This document shows, piece after piece, positions 1 through 13,112 of a stretch of 64,000 bases of DNA. Source of the stretch: Ixodes scapularis (Eukaryota; Arthropoda; Arachnida; Ixodida; Ixodidae). The position numbers and the translations under genes were made by a program. Positions within the stretch are counted from its first letter, which is position 1; each line of letters opens with the position of its first letter. Location of the stretch: positions 86,648,243 through 86,712,242 of the forward strand of contig NW_024609835.1 of assembly GCF_016920785.2 (NCBI RefSeq). Direction: 5' to 3'. The notes below the pieces were generated by a model. That model was not told the origin of the DNA. It did no database searches and saw only the letters and a program-made list of their open reading frames with translations.

Positions 1-3000
1 TTCAATTTCCGAGTGACTACCCGCAATTGATGTTTCTTTCAGACAGAGAATGGAACGAAAATGCACCTGGAGAAGTGTACGCGCGAGTAAAGTATTCTTC
101 TGGTTGTTTTTCTATAGACATTATTAAACGACGTGATGTTTCTATATTCAATATTAAATTAAGCTGCTGGTCGTGCCTTTACTGAAGTCATCAGAATAAT
201 TGTTTCGTTGCCTTACAAGTAACAACGAACTTGAGTTCTTAGCACATTATCCAGTGGTGAGTACTGTAGACACTATATGCATATAACAAACCGAACAAAC
301 CCAAAATGTAACCTGCATGTATAAAAGAAGAAGAAGAAGAAAATAGTAACGCATAGATGTTTCCGCGTAATAGCGTTATCGGTTGAAGCCAAGTCCAGTT
401 GTTGCACAGCATTCCCCTGCGGCGTCTCCGCGTTCACCCGACGAAAAATCTGAATATGAAACACATGCCAAGGAGGACGATCTTAGTTACTGGCGTATCA
501 TAAAATCGCCGAAAGAACAAGAGGCATCCCACAGCAGCGGAGCACGAAGCAAAGACCGTCACTAGCCGGGATTGGTTCAGGTAGCCGAAAACACCACGAC
601 CAAATCTCAGTGAAGCACAGTGGTCGAAGGCAACGACAAGAAAAACGCGTTCCCCGTCTCGAACGTACACAAGGTTAAACATAGTTAAACGATTCTCCCC
701 AGAGACAGAGACAGCAAAGGCAACTTAAAAGGTTTCACTCCATCGCGCACGCTGCCGCAAAATGATCGGCACTGCCCTCGCCCGAGCCGGCAATTGCCGC
801 ATATCCTTCGGCACGTTTCTGAGCGACGCCGACATCTATCATCCGCGCTGCCAGAACCTGGAAGCGGCTGTCCGCCGCCGAAGTAAAAAAAAAAAAAAAA
901 TATTTATATATAAACAGTATGCGCCTAGCTGAGAAGGCCGTGGACTGAAAAGCGGAACGACGACTTCACAGCGGCATGAGCACCGAAGCTCTTCGACCTC
1001 AGCGAAGCATATTATTGAACGATTACGCCACGTTGACGCGCGGGGCTCTTGTTAGAAAATGGCAGATTATTTGCATAGGCGACTGACTGTTCTAGGTCGG
1101 ACGAATGAAGGATTGTAGCCGCCGGAAAACTCAGTGCCCGCAGCTTCCCCGCTGCAGAGCGCACGCGCGCGCCGTTTGTGCAAACAGCATATGCAGGTGG
1201 CAAGCTCTACGAAAGCTACGAACTAACGTTCGACAATTTGTCAAAATACCGCGAGATCAGAGATAGGAATGTTTGCGAGACCCGATGATAAATAGAACTT
1301 CGAAGGCGACTGATACATCAATATTTGCTCGTGTCAGACCCCGCCGCTGCTAACGAATGGAAACCTCGCGTTTCCTGAAGCAGGAGTGGCAACACCAAGA
1401 ACTTCTCGAGCCAGTAATCAAACTAAATCTAATTAAGCTCGAACCAAATACAACAACATTAAAAAGAAAAATGAAGCCAAGCGAGCAAAAAAGAACAAGA
1501 AGGAAAAGGTTGAATTTAATGCTAGAGAAGTTTATAACTTTAAGCCTTCCATCTGTACGTTATTAAACCCGCCTCAAATTAAAACGTATCCTCGTATGCG
1601 CTTTAATACTCCCTCGTTCATAAACAAATTTCAGTTTCAACGTGCTACTTCTGTCCAAACTGTAATTTGTATGCAAATCAAACGCAAGATTTCTTCGGGA
1701 ATGTTCCAAACCTCTACGCGATCAACAGCGAGTGGCCATTTACAGAACATGGCAATAAAACCAGAAATACGTCTTATGATCACGGACCGCCAAAACACAG
1801 ATACAAAGTATAGATTGACAATACAAAACACGCGCGCCTTGTGTTGTCGTCAATCTTTACTCTGTCCCCGTCTTTTAGCGCTTTAAGGGCGCAATGAAAT
1901 GAACCAACTGTAGCCGAACTCACTAATTCGTTGTAACTCACCTCCTACGACTCGCACAAAGTGACTGGCCCTCACCTCTAACTCACGCAAATGTGAAGGT
2001 CAATAAACAACATACCAACAAATCATACGTTACTGTTTCTCCAACTGTCGCGCCACTTGTACTTCCCTCGTGCGCTCGTTCCCTGACGGCGTCGCCTCCT
2101 TGCCATTTATCGTTCCTGACGATGCCCCTCGTCGTGTTCCCACCGTCGATTCCTGTCGCCTTGGTTTCTTTTGTCTCCAGCCCTGCCTTCCTTTCTCACG
2201 GTCGCGACAGACGGCCTGCGATGACTCGCAGTCTTCGGCACTCGGTGTCTCTCCCTCGCCCCCGCGTCGACGACAACGACAGAGTGAAGGATCGGCCATT
2301 ACGCGTCGGGGAGGACCAGACCGGAGATCCATTGGGCTACCGGCGCGGAGGGGCTAATGACATCAGTTTGGCCAGTGGGGGTCTCCAAAGACGTTTCCAC
2401 GTCCAGCCGTCCTGCTCGTCAGCTGGTCTTCATTCGTGCGTCCTTTTGCACGAAGCGGTTCGTCCGCAGAGATGCTGCGGCCTTTTTATCAGCCGTGGCG
2501 TGAGAACCGTACTGCATACGGTTGGCCGTCGTTTATATGTCACGTGCAGACATTTATTTCTCCGAAGTAATCATAATTGAATGTTGTCATTTTTGTTGTT
2601 CTTTTGAGGTACGTGTCGTTTCCTTTGGTTAGAACTGTTGATCGCGACGTCCATCTAAAGCTGCAATTAGCCGTCATATATCCTTCGCGATTCCCACTTT
2701 TGAGCGTTTACTCCTCTCCGTCGGTCATTCCCTCTTTCCCCGAAGCTGCAGTCCCACACTGCTCATTCGTCATGCATATAAAAGACACGGAGTTTCTCCG
2801 CGGACATGACGACATGATTATTTACGGGCGCGCCTCGAGCATATGTTTCAAGCACACTTGCCTTTTAGAGCAGATGCCAACATCTGTCAGCACCATCACC
2901 ATAGCCTCCTTTATACTAAAAAGCCTGTCAGAAGACTCAGAACCCAAAGACAAGCGGTCACGGAAAAAGAGAGAGGAGGGGCGGAGAAAAAGGATGGCCA

Positions 3001-3228
3001 AAGCTTCCTAAAGGGGATCTCTTGGTGCCGCCACCACCAACGCGAACAGTCAAACCCGAAAAAAAAAAAAAAGGATGCAAATAAATTCAAAAGCCTGCAA
3101 GATTTTTTTCAAGCTGGTTCCAATGCCAAGGTTTAGCTGCCTCCATATTTTTCTTTTTAATTAGCTTTAACATTTGAAGTAAACGTTTGGCCAATTACGG
3201 CCCTCATTATTTATTTTAAATTGGCGTA
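1..3228. other. No recognisable gene; unassigned DNA
   Basis: I see no supported gene here. There is a short (GAA)n run near 326-342, an A-run near 886-901, and a C/T-rich GC-rich stretch at about 2030-2330 that creates overlapping chance frames on both strands. The longest frame (about 1993-2580, +) has a non-ATG start, biased composition and no motif I recognise. A 60-residue-scale ATG frame at 762 runs into a poly-A tract and is also unrecognised. Confidence 0.6.
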
Positions 3229-3408
3229 TACCCTATTCACACGAGCATAAAGGTCCCTTTAGCTAAGGGACCTTTATGGCCAGCGGCGAATCAGTTCGCG
3301 ATCCTCGGCGCGTGGCATGTGCTCGCGATCTATCAGCGCGGGCTGATTCGCCGATTGCAGAGGGACCTATGCTAAAGGTACCCTTATGCTGGTCGTGTGA
3401 ATGGGGTA
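3229..3408. mobile_element. TACCC-type MITE, copy 1 (180 bp)
   Basis: The left end TACCCTATTCACACGAGCAT is matched in inverted orientation by the right end, which reads CGTGTGAATGGGGTA. The arms extend inward over an AAAGGTCCCTTT / AAAGGTACCC block. The right flank is TTA and the left flank is GTA, so a degraded 3-bp TTA target duplication is possible. A second copy with the same interior (CGGCGAAT..TTC.CGATCC) lies at 35,024-35,674. The 3-bp target preference suggests a PIF/Harbinger-driven element, by inference. There is no coding capacity. Confidence 0.7.
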
Positions 3409-3669
3409 TTAAACCTGTTATACCGTCAGGTGGTGCCGGTAGAGAGAAACCGTTTATTTCCTTTGTTTTTAGCTCTGACTTAGATATTGTAATTTTAACT
3501 GTTCTTTTCTTATATTGAGGAGAAATATGACGTCCGACTACACCATTCTCCTCTTCCTCCGTGCAAACCGCCAGTGCCACCAGCGTTGCCTCGCCACCGC
3601 CGCGTTTGGGAGAGAAGAAAAAAGCGAAAGAGAAAAAAAAAATACAAATGCGTTTTGGGGAGAGGCCGC

Positions 3670-3800
3670 TACACTCTAAGAAAAAACGGAGGAGAAAGGT
3701 AGCAAAAGCGACTGTTCCTCCTTGTTGCGGACAAGTTGCCCAGAGAAGGGAGGAACGACAGTTCAGACGAAAGGAGGAGCGCGCGTTCCTCCTTGTTCAG
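3670..3800 (+). mobile_element. TE terminus, TACACTCTAAGAAAA type
   Basis: The sequence begins TACACTCTAAGAAAAAA, the same terminal motif seen inverted at 6354-6370 and at both ends of the MITE at 55,167-55,372. Purine-rich GGAGGA / TCCTCC blocks follow. I cannot see the partner end, so only one terminus is supported. Its right limit is arbitrary, because a tRNA-like promoter follows directly. Confidence 0.35.
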
Positions 3801-3885
3801 TTGGCGCAGGGGTAGAACATCGCGCTACTGACCAAGTGGTCAACGGTTCGATCCTCAGGAAAGTAAGGTGTTTTTTTTTTTTTTT
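3795..3885 (+). repeat. tRNA-like pol III promoter (SINE head or tRNA pseudogene)
   Basis: A box-A match (TGGCGCAGGGG, 3802-3812) and a box-B match (GGTTCGATCC, 3845-3854) lie 32 bases apart and are followed by a long T-run from 3871 that could terminate pol III. The intervening anticodon arm does not pair properly and the acceptor arms pair only in part. I therefore call it tRNA-derived, not a working tRNA gene. No target duplication was found. Confidence 0.5.
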
Positions 3886-6071
3886 GTAAAGTTTTTTTTT
3901 TATTTTGTTTACCAAAACACACATAAATAAACCCAGACCGATGAAAGGAAAATTAAAGTCCTTATTATTCTCCGAGACGTTTTCCTCCTCCAGGCAGACC
4001 GGAGAAAGCTTTCGCCCTCCCGACCCATCTTCTTTCGGTTTCGTTTTTCGAGCACATCGCGCACGTTGTTTAATAAATTAATCTTGAGTTGATTGAGTTT
4101 CAGCGGCAGCGAAGGCCGCCTGTAATTCCGTCTTCTAGTCCAAACGTGCAGAACATTTCGGTTGCATTGACGTTTTTACCACTAATTTTATCAAACGAGC
4201 TAACGAAGCCGCTAGAAACAGCGAAGTTCCGGAGCAGTGCCAGCAGCGCTACATACACTGGGTAAGAGGGCCGTCTCCAATTTGCGGGACACACGCGGAA
4301 CTACAGCAGCGAAACCACGAGGAACTGTCGACGTTTTCGACGTTATGGAAATCGCGGGAACTGCGTCCAAGGAAGGCAGGTATCCTGCCGGCTGCCTGGG
4401 TGCCTTCCGTGCTGAGTTCGGTTCCGTTGTCCCGTGCCGAGTGCCAACCGGCGTTCAACGTGATTCTTCTGCGTGTCAGCAACATCGTCAACGTGTTTCT
4501 GTATTTCTTTGTGTCAGCGACATCGTGATGGCAGTGTTGTGGGTTGTGAACAGAAGACTGGAATTATCGCCGATGTGACCGTGTGTTCGCGTATCAGTGG
4601 TGTAACAACAAGATGAGATGACGTAAACTGTCGGGCATTGATGCCGCTGGTCGGGCCGTTATCGGAGGGGCCGGGGTGTCGCAGGATGACATTCCGCTTT
4701 ACATTAAAGAGTTTAAAACCACTTGAGGGATTAGGTGCAGTCGATCGACGTGTGGATAGTCATGTTGGAACGCTGGTCTGAACGGTAAGCTCCTATCGTA
4801 CAGTGGCCAATGTGACTGTCGGTCCCCGAGAGCGATTGCGCTCTGGGGAAAAGACAACACTACGAAAGTATGACGGAAAGTACGTATATTTATAATGGAA
4901 GTTTAGCATAAAAAAAAGAAACAGGCAAAATTGGAAAAAAAAACGCTATCCTTTATTTTACTGTTTAAATATATTACGGTTCCTGTAGAAACTGCCCTCT
5001 AAGTGGCGCGCTGGGATGAGCGCTAGAAGTTTTCGAGCTCGCAACGGCGCAGCTCCGTACACTTAACAGTTGTCGGAAGTCGCGGCTTTGACTGCATTCA
5101 AGTTGATCGAAAAGCGATTTCTGTGCCCGTGAAGCATCACTTCCAGCTGAGTGGATATCCGCTCTACAGAGATTAATTCAAGACGGCAATTGCAGCTTTG
5201 CGCGAACAGCACAAATAGAAAAACGAACACTACAATATAAATACTGGCTACGAAGGGCCATGCGGGAAAACAAACTCATGGCTTAGAACCACATTGGAGC
5301 GGCTCAATTTATTAGCTTTCAAATAATTATGGCATGATCGAGCGTCTTCTTTTTAATAAGAGATTCATCCCCTGAGCCATTAAAAATAGCCTCAGATGTA
5401 TGACATTGCTGGAAAAAAATGAACATGTTCGGAATATTTTTTTTTTCTTAGGGAGTCACCGAAAAATTCCGTACGTTCAAAACGACCACTATAAAAGACG
5501 GAAACGCAGGGCTCGGTAGTAGTGATCGGGGTAGTGTGCTGTTGTATTGATGTTCGTATGTGCGATGCCTGTGTATGCGTTCTATATATGTTGACCTGAT
5601 ATTTGTAGTGTGCGCAACGTGTCTACATGTGTTAGGGATTCCGATGAAAAGGAAATGCAATTGTGGCGTAAAAAAATAGAAATATTTTTTTGTAAAACAT
5701 GAATTGGGCGGTACCTAGCGCCACCTAGCCTAGCTACGTGCGATTACTCTGCTTGACCCTGCCATCTGGTGGCAAGCGATTTAACATCCCTTTACGCTAC
5801 GCGGCTACGCCATAATTTCGTGTTACCGTGCTGAGATAAGCCAAGAGGTTGCTTCGGATTTGCTTTTTTTTGAGAGCGGCTTTTGGTTTTGCGGGCGAAT
5901 GATTTTCACTCCTCCGTGATGTGCGGTTGACGCTACGGTTGACGAAGGAATTGTGGCTCGAGGAATAGCAAAGGTAGGACATAAAGTGCGGGAACTGAGT
6001 GCCGGTTGTCTCCGTTGAACATCGCATTGCTGACGATGAGAAGACTGAGTGACTGCATGCTTTCGAAACGT
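3886..6071. other. No recognisable gene
   Basis: This stretch holds several A- and T-runs. Part of it (about 4230-4740) is GC-balanced and carries a 113-codon frame on the + strand with no domain I recognise. I could support neither splice sites nor repeats here. Confidence 0.55.
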
Positions 6072-6103
6072 AAGTTTCTTTACCTGCAGGGGTAAAGAAA
6101 CTT
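6072..6103. repeat. Short perfect hairpin (13-bp arms, 6-nt loop)
   Basis: AAGTTTCTTTACC (6072-6084) is exactly inverted at 6091-6103 around the loop TGCAGG. It could be the centre of a small foldback element whose outer edge is the terminus at 6354-6370, but no matching left terminus was found. Confidence 0.5.
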
Positions 6104-6239
6104 CGGAAATAAATACAGTTCGCGGAAAGCTCGTGTTACGTTTATATTTCCTGCTCCTCTCGCTTCGTGCAATAGACTTAGTGTTCTCGTTAAGCCTTAC
6201 CGAGCTCGATTTGCTCGATTCGTGGCCGCCATAATGAGA

Positions 6240-6370
6240 TGCAGTCGACGGAGGAACTTTTCCTCCCCTGCTTAAGGGACGAAAGTTTCTCCCTTTCTGA
6301 AGGAACATATGTGTCAAGAGCGTTTCTCCCTTTAGGGAGGACTATACTGACCCTTTTTTCTAAGAGTGTA
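6240..6370 (-). mobile_element. TE terminus, TACACTCTTAGAAAA type (inverted)
   Basis: Read on the minus strand, the sequence starts TACACTCTTAGAAAAAAGGG at 6370. It continues through repeated TCCTCCCT / AGGGAGAAA blocks, as the terminus at 3670 does with its GGAGGA blocks. The shared end motif and shared subterminal purine/pyrimidine blocks indicate a common family. The other end is not visible. Confidence 0.35.
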
Positions 6371-9199
6371 GATCCGCTGGCGCTGATGAGAGTTTGTCCC
6401 CTGCACTACCGTTGCGTTCGCCGTTCTGCCGCTTGTCCTCTCTGTTTTCCGACGATCGGACGCTCTATTGTTCCGTCGTCAACTTGACGGGCTTTCCAGT
6501 AAATAGGAGGCTATGACATCACTTCAAAAGGAAGAGTTATTGTATCGTTAAATGAGTTCATCTGCGGTAAGAACTGAGGGTTCCTCTTTGGTGTTACTTT
6601 TTGTAACAAGAATAGATAGGGTGCCAAAGGATCACAGAGCGTTCTTTTTAGGAATAAGGCTCTAGTCGGAGAAAGTTATATTTCCAATGGGCACTAAAAA
6701 AATTATAAAAATTAATCATAGCGCAAACTTTCAGCTGGGATAAAGCTTCTCTCCCCCCGCACTTTTACAGCTGGTAGCTTATTTCGCCTGTATCTGTAGG
6801 TCCCGTAAAATGCTTGCAAAAAACCAGTTTGTCTATGAACAAGCATGCGTCCCCCAAGTTTTGTGAACCTACCAAACTCAAGACTTTAATATTATGAGCT
6901 GCCAAAACAACTACCCCCAAATATAATCAAAGCCTACGCTTATGCACGTGCTACTCCTGCTTAGCGGCGTTAGAACCAGAGGGAAGTCAAAGTTCGCTGT
7001 TATTTCGATCGACAGCTGCACGGGAACAACCTCGACTACCATTTATTCAAATACTGACCCGCGATGTTAGTTGTTCTTTTTTTGTTCTTTTTTTTCTCGG
7101 CGTGCGCAGATTTTTAAAATTAAAGATAAGTTACCACTGCGACAAAAAAAAAAAAGTAGACCTGGAATAGTACTGCGCATAATTACTGAGCCTATCGCGC
7201 TAACCCGGGCGCTCAGCCACGTCAGCCGCTGCACCTAGCACTCCGGTGCAAAGTGGTGAAGCTCGACACGCAGGCATGCGGCAGACACGATAATTAAGCG
7301 ATCTAATCACGAGTACGAGACCCTGGTTTTGTCTAATCACAGCATCCGCCATCCTACAATTTGGGAATGTTTTCTCGCAACTTTTAGCTCCTCACATCGC
7401 CGACATCGTCTGTATATTTAGACGATGTCGGCGATCAATCTGCCACCTCCTCAACCAACCAGCGCGATTGACGAGCAGTCTCAATACTTCGTTTGAGCTT
7501 AATTTAAAGCGGAGCCACTGCTATGAGCCAGTGGGACCAACCAACGTCAAAACGCGACATCATGCCTGGTCTTTCATTGACTAAAGGAATCAAGTGCAGC
7601 GAATGTCCCGTGACTCGTGCTTTTAGATATGGGTTTGTGGTTGTATGTGTGTTCGAGCCATCGACTGCACCCTTACCTAAGATAAAACAAACAATGAGGT
7701 GAATAAAGAGGCTTTCCAATACATATTTATGCCATTTTTCTTTCCTCCTACTTCTCTAAATGTTAGAGTCAGCCAATAATTTGTTTTGCCCATTTTGGCT
7801 CAGGTATGGTGATATTCTTAGGAAAAATGGCACTTTAGTGCAAGATGTTGCAGACTTTCGTTCATGGCGCAATTTGGCCCGAATGGCGCAGCACTTGCAT
7901 CACCCAAACTTTGTTAATCCTCGCCAATACGACTGTTTCTCTCGGTCAGAGGGCGCGAACGCTCCCGTAAGACGCGACCACGTAACGCTTGCATCGAACA
8001 CAAAGCGCTACCGCAGCGTTTGGCTCAGCACGAGTCAAGGTCCTTTACAAGCGTGCGTCAGCATCTATCTACGGACGGTAAGAGAGCGTCTGAAATAACT
8101 AAACAAGCTCGAACGCACGAAAGAAAAATGCAGCTCGCGCTGTCCTAACAAGAAACCTATAAAATTTATTTGTATGTTTCTTTGTTCGTGTTTTTTTTTT
8201 TTATTATTTTTATCTACCATTGAAACCCTGCCAGATTAGCGTCCGCGAGTGACGTGAGAAAGCGCTGTGACGCCGAATCGAAACGCGACCGAGAAATATT
8301 CAAGTTCGCTCGCCAGAGGCGCCACCCAAACATGAGAGCAGCAGATAACACGATGATACAGAATGTTTACGGACGTGATGTGACATAGTTACAATCAAAG
8401 ACCTCGGGGTTTCACTAAACAAAAACAACGGCTATGGTGGCGCTATTAACTCTTCAAATATTTTAGTAGTTACTAGTGTGTTATTAATATGAGTAAATAC
8501 GAATAAATATTGATACCAATAATATAGTATTAAAGCATGTCATTACCAATTAAATACAGGTGACGCATTACGCATTCTTATGTCGCGTAACACATGGACG
8601 TAATAAAAAAAAGTGAAGGAATTTAAACATGTTTTGTTAGTCAGCGACATAATAATAGTAGTTCAAACTTTAAATCGAAGAGCAAGCATATATGGTTACC
8701 ACTCAAATATACTGCCTTCGCATATTTCACGTTCGAGTCACGACCCCAGTATGTGACTCGCTCCTGCAAACGTGGCACGCTACAAATAATGACTGAATTC
8801 AAACTCGTTCACGGGCACAAAGACTAGTTATGTGGCGTGCCACGCCGGAAAAGATGTTTCTCTGTACTGAGTATCGTAATTTATAAGGACGCTACAGGCA
8901 GCGGTCCGGCTCACGAACCAGCGCGACAAATAAACACGAGCCCTTCTAGAAGGAGGCAGAATTGCTCGGGCTTCTGTGCAAACTTCGCAAGCCCGAGCTA
9001 ATTGAACGGAACAAGTGGGCGGACCCAATCTACAGACGTGGTCCAATATCACGAGCTAAAAGCAAGAAGAAGAGAAACAGGTTGTAGCGTCTAAGAACGG
9101 GCACTCTCGGGCAGTACTACGTGTTCTTCCGCTCAGGGAACGCGAAAGCTTCTTTTTACACCGCGGCACGACAGCACAGCCGACATTACTCGGCCAAAT
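6371..9199. other. No recognisable gene; one perfect short hairpin
   Basis: I see no gene. A perfect 16-bp inverted repeat (7396-7411 with 7420-7435, loop GTATATTT) sits at 7.4 kb, and a GC-rich 10-bp hairpin (GCTCGGGCTT / AAGCCCGAGC) at about 8964-8998. The rest is AT-rich and unassigned. Confidence 0.55.
7396..7435. repeat. Perfect inverted repeat, 16-bp arms
   Basis: ATCGCCGACATCGTCT is exactly inverted after an 8-nt AT-rich loop. The stem is too short for a typical pre-miRNA. It is not embedded in a longer TIR element that I can see. Confidence 0.6.
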
Positions 9200-9483
9200 G
9201 AGGCGTTAATTGGAGAACGAAGGCTTTTATGGCGGCGCTCGGGTGGGCGCGCGTCCAACGCGCATTCCGTCCAACCATCATTATACTCCCGCCTTTTCTT
9301 TCTGCCTGCGCAAGTCCGAGATGTTTGCCGTGCGGTCCTTCGGTGAAATTCCCACCAACCCCTGCAAGTATACGGCCTTGACTAGCGGCCGGGTCAAGAG
9401 GAATCCGCGGCGCCTTCCCTCCTTCCTTCTTCCGACATTCACGGGGACGAAGCTTTTTTTTTTTTCCTGCGCGCCATTAATTT

Positions 9484-9590
9484 AGCCGGTGATAGTAAAC
9501 GCACCCAAAGGCGAGAGAGCGACGTGACCATGCACTTTTGGCACTTCTCGACTGGCTCCGTCGGATCGCAATGTTGGCTGCGTTCGGAAG
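9484..9590 (+). repeat. Dispersed repeat, copy related to 13,921
   Basis: The block around GCACTTTTGGCACTTC and GGCTCCGTCGGATC resembles the block at 13,921-14,020 (GCACTTTTGGCGCTGC and GACTCCATCGGATC). Similarity covers about 80-100 bases with small gaps, by eye about 70 percent. The family is not recognised. Confidence 0.4.
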
Positions 9591-12139
9591 AGCACACGCG
9601 CTTGCTTCGTTGAACGAAAATCACATCGTGGGTGCCGCAAACGAGTCTCGAAGTTTATGTGTACTATGATAGGGGCGAAGCGTGGTGTGCCGAAGGAGAG
9701 GTCGGACAAAAACCGCAAAGCACGTGACCATGCATCATGGTTTGATGTTCGTCGAAAATGACTACTTTAATGGAGTACCAGAACACGAAGCCTTCACGGA
9801 TTGCTGGAACTAGGGAACTTTGTAACATTCGGGCGAGCAGGGTCCATATCCAGGTAAGGTGCCCGGGAGGTCCCGCCTCTTGGCGAGCATGTAACGTCAA
9901 ACGCGTGGGTACGGTACTGAAAAAAAAAGGCAAAATGAAGTTGCACATTGCCCGATTAGGGTGAAGCTCACGAGACACTGTACAGAATCAATCGAATGCG
10001 AGGAACACCAGCATCACACTATGTTCTGGAACAGCTATGCTTTGTATATTTTCTTTCTTGCCAGACACTTCGCGGTGACGTCCAGCGGAAGAAGAGAATC
10101 TCTGAGCGCGGGTAGGCAGTTGTCGGTTAGAATTCAGCGTCCCGACTACGCTTTTAGCGAGTTTAGATGAAGAGAGTCGTCTCTGCCCGCCGCCTGTGAG
10201 GAGCAAAGGCCCGCGAGGCGCGGTTTGAGAAGCAAAACGGGCGTGAAAGACCACCTGCAACGCGCTTCAATGCCCCGTGTTCCTTGGATGACTGCAGCGA
10301 AAAGCCTATTCGCACTGGACCCCCAGCCTCATCAACAGTACAGCGTCAGAAAGATTCAGAGGTGCTTATCTTCTTGCTTCAACAAACTGACGCGCTCGGT
10401 AACTGATGATCGCGAGCCAGGTTCATGAACTCGAATCGGCCCAGCCCTTTCTAAATCGACCGCTCGCATTTGATTCGTCGGTTCGTTAACAGAGTATCAC
10501 CGCGAAGACGACTGGCCAAACGAGACATTCCGAGAGAACGTTCGAGAAAACCAAATAAATAATTACACACACATACACACACACGCATACACACACACAC
10601 ACACACACACACAAAAAAAAAGGAACCCTGCAACGCCGACGATATACTTTCACGCAATCTGCGACGCCCACTTGGACTCGAGGTGTCGAATCTGGGGAAC
10701 CGAGGATGCCTATCCCACGCTCCTGTCTTCTCGGGTCTGTTTTTGTCTCTTTCTTTCTCCCCACTTCGTTCACGTCTCTTCCCCTACCACCAGCGCCCCG
10801 AGTATCTTACGTTTCTTTCGTCCTTGTTGGTGTTGCGAATTTTCCTGACAGGCAATGCGCGCGCCTGCGTGCACGCAGTGTCGTTCTGAGGCGGGGCGAG
10901 CTTCGAAAAAACCTGCTGCCTGCTCGCGTCCCTGCCTGTCGCTACGTATCTGCGGGCTGGAAACCATGTAACCACACAGAAGCGAAAGGCGACGAAGAAG
11001 AACGAGGAAGCGAGGCAAAGAGGAATTCGCGGGCCACGCACAAATGGAAAATGACAGAGCGCCGCCACGGCCGAAGCTACTCGCGGGCGTGGTCGCGTAT
11101 ATACACGAGAACTCACGAACTCGCCGCCACCACCACCACTCGTAAACGTGGCACATCTAAGAAAAACAACAACAAAAACACACCTGGTTTTAGCAAAGAA
11201 AGAAAGAAACGAACAAAAAACAAATATGACCACAGCAATCCTTAGTGCTCCGCATCCTTTAGCTGTCGGCCGCGCTTTGTGCGTACCTTATTCTCTCACC
11301 TACGGCGGGGAATATGTGGACATTACGCGAAGCTGCGGTACCATAGTGTCTGCCAACCTGTCTACATCCGGCGGAGGCGTGATGTTAACCTGTACCCGGA
11401 CGAGAAACACGATAAAAAGGAAGCGGGGGAAAAACATAAAAAGAAGCCTAATCGTGAAAGCGTGTGTCTGCTGCCTTTGTGTCTGTGGCAGCCCGTTCGT
11501 CCGTAGTTCCTCCGTCAGCCACGGACAATGTGACTTTGCCGGCATCTTTCGCGTTCATCGCGGTTGCTCGCCGCGGCGCTATTGTTCAAGCTGGCGCTCG
11601 TTTCCGTAACAATGTTTTCCCTCGCTTCTAGTTGTTTTTCCTCCCGCTATGAGGTGCTTTTTTCTCTCTCGTCAGTCTCTCGTGACTAGCAGACACGGCA
11701 AAAAGCACGTCTCCGAGCTCTAAATCACGGGAGGTTTATGAGAGCTCGGAACGGCGTCCCTTGCCCCTACCCACGTGGCCTCAAAGGAAAAAAAAGCCCG
11801 AAAAAAAGGGGAAAAAAAAGCGAGCAGACGGGATGGAGGCAGGATAACGTTCGCAGCTGTTTCCAAGACATGTCGACTAAATCCTTGCGCGGAATTGCCT
11901 TCCTTTTACGTGCACCAACACTTCGGGCAGACACTTTGGAGACGGAGGAGCATCGCCGAGCATAACGAACGCACACACAAAAGACCCCAAGTGCGAACGT
12001 GCCACTTTCCGGGTCCACGAAATGTGTAGTCGACGGGAGGTTACAAAAAAACAAAACAAAAAAAAAACAAAAAAATAAATAAACCGAGGCGTTCCTTTTA
12101 GTCACTTGGTGCACAGAGGTAGGAACATTCAAACTCCTG
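9591..12139. other. No recognisable gene; CA microsatellite
   Basis: An (AC)n microsatellite occupies about 10,564-10,613 and creates cysteine/valine-rich chance frames on the minus strand. Long overlapping frames at 10.7-11.6 kb lie in GC- and simple-sequence-rich DNA (CGCCGCCACCACC) and have no recognisable domain. I could not support a gene here. Confidence 0.55.
10564..10613. repeat. (AC)n microsatellite
   Basis: An AC dinucleotide tract with a few interruptions, followed directly by an A-run. Confidence 0.9.
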
Positions 12140-13112
12140 GCTCTGTAAAGTACATGGAAAAGTATCTGAAGTAGTGTACAAAGTAAGTTAGAGGTTATGT
12201 ACTTTAGTTTTTAAGTAAAGTACTAAGCGTACCGGGCGGAATGTACTTGGAAGTAAAGCACTATAAATACAATGTACTTTCAAAGTAAAGTACAAATACT
12301 TCTTACAAAATCGTTTTTCTCCTATACAGTGTTCTTTTTTTCTAACTGCAAGCCATTGCCTTAGGGTTAATCGGGTGCGCATCAGCCATTTTCGGAAATG
12401 GCGGCGAATATTGGATAAAGTCAAGGGACCAAAGAGCAGTTGTTAATCTGTCTCTGACGAACTATTTAACACAGTCAACTTATAAGCCACTTATTTGTAT
12501 CGGTCGTATAACTGTCATTACTCCACTCCTAAAAATGACCAGATGACGTCTCGAAAAACAATAGCGCGTTTTCACATAACGATACGCCAATTTTTTAGAA
12601 GTTAGTGAGCTCTTATACTCGCCCTCGTGTTATTTCTTCAAAGTTGACCGCGCTATTAGTTGATTGTTTTGATACCTCCGATAATATGATGTATGCTTAA
12701 AGGCGTCGGAGAAGCTTATCGGGTATTGTTATCTGAGTAATTGGGATAATCTACTAAAACACCCCAATCAAATAGATGACCCTAAAAATATTTTAAAAGT
12801 TATTTCTGCTGGCGCACGTTGCTAGCGAGAAATGCGCTTCTTCATTGGTGAACAGCTTCGCGGTTTCGCCGACCGTCTTTCGCTAGCAGACGACCCGGAA
12901 GTGCAGAGTGGTGCGGAGATCGCTAGAGACGATATGTCTCGACCGCAAAGTGCATTTCTTCAAACAGCAATCGCCAGGGGGCACTGATAGTACCGCGGGC
13001 CACGCGGAGCGGTGTTCGCACTCATATTGATCGTGACTGTACAAGTTCTCTAAATCTACTTGAAGAAAAACTTTGAGTACAATGTACTTAATTAAAGTAC
13101 TTCCCAACACTG
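12140..13112. mobile_element. hAT-like element with AAGTAC subterminal repeats
   Basis: Read on the minus strand, the right end starts CAGTGTTGGGAAGTACTTTA, a classic hAT-type 5'-CAGTGTTGGG terminus, followed by tandem AAGTAC units. About 0.8-0.95 kb away (12,140-12,310), AAAGTAC / GTACTTT units are again densely repeated on both strands, as expected for the opposite subterminal region. The left CAGTG end itself is not clear and no 8-bp duplication of the right flank (CTTGCATG) was found, so the left edge is approximate. I see no transposase remnant. Confidence 0.5.

Noticed and set aside
1993..2580. 195-codon frame
   Set aside because: No ATG start, low-complexity Pro/Ser/Arg content, overlapping minus-strand frame, no motif.
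3795..3870. Functional tRNA gene
   Set aside because: Box A and B are present but the anticodon and acceptor arms do not fold. Better read as a tRNA-derived repeat.
10451..11245. Several 95-179 codon frames on both strands
   Set aside because: Explained by the CA microsatellite and simple CCACCA/GAA sequence.
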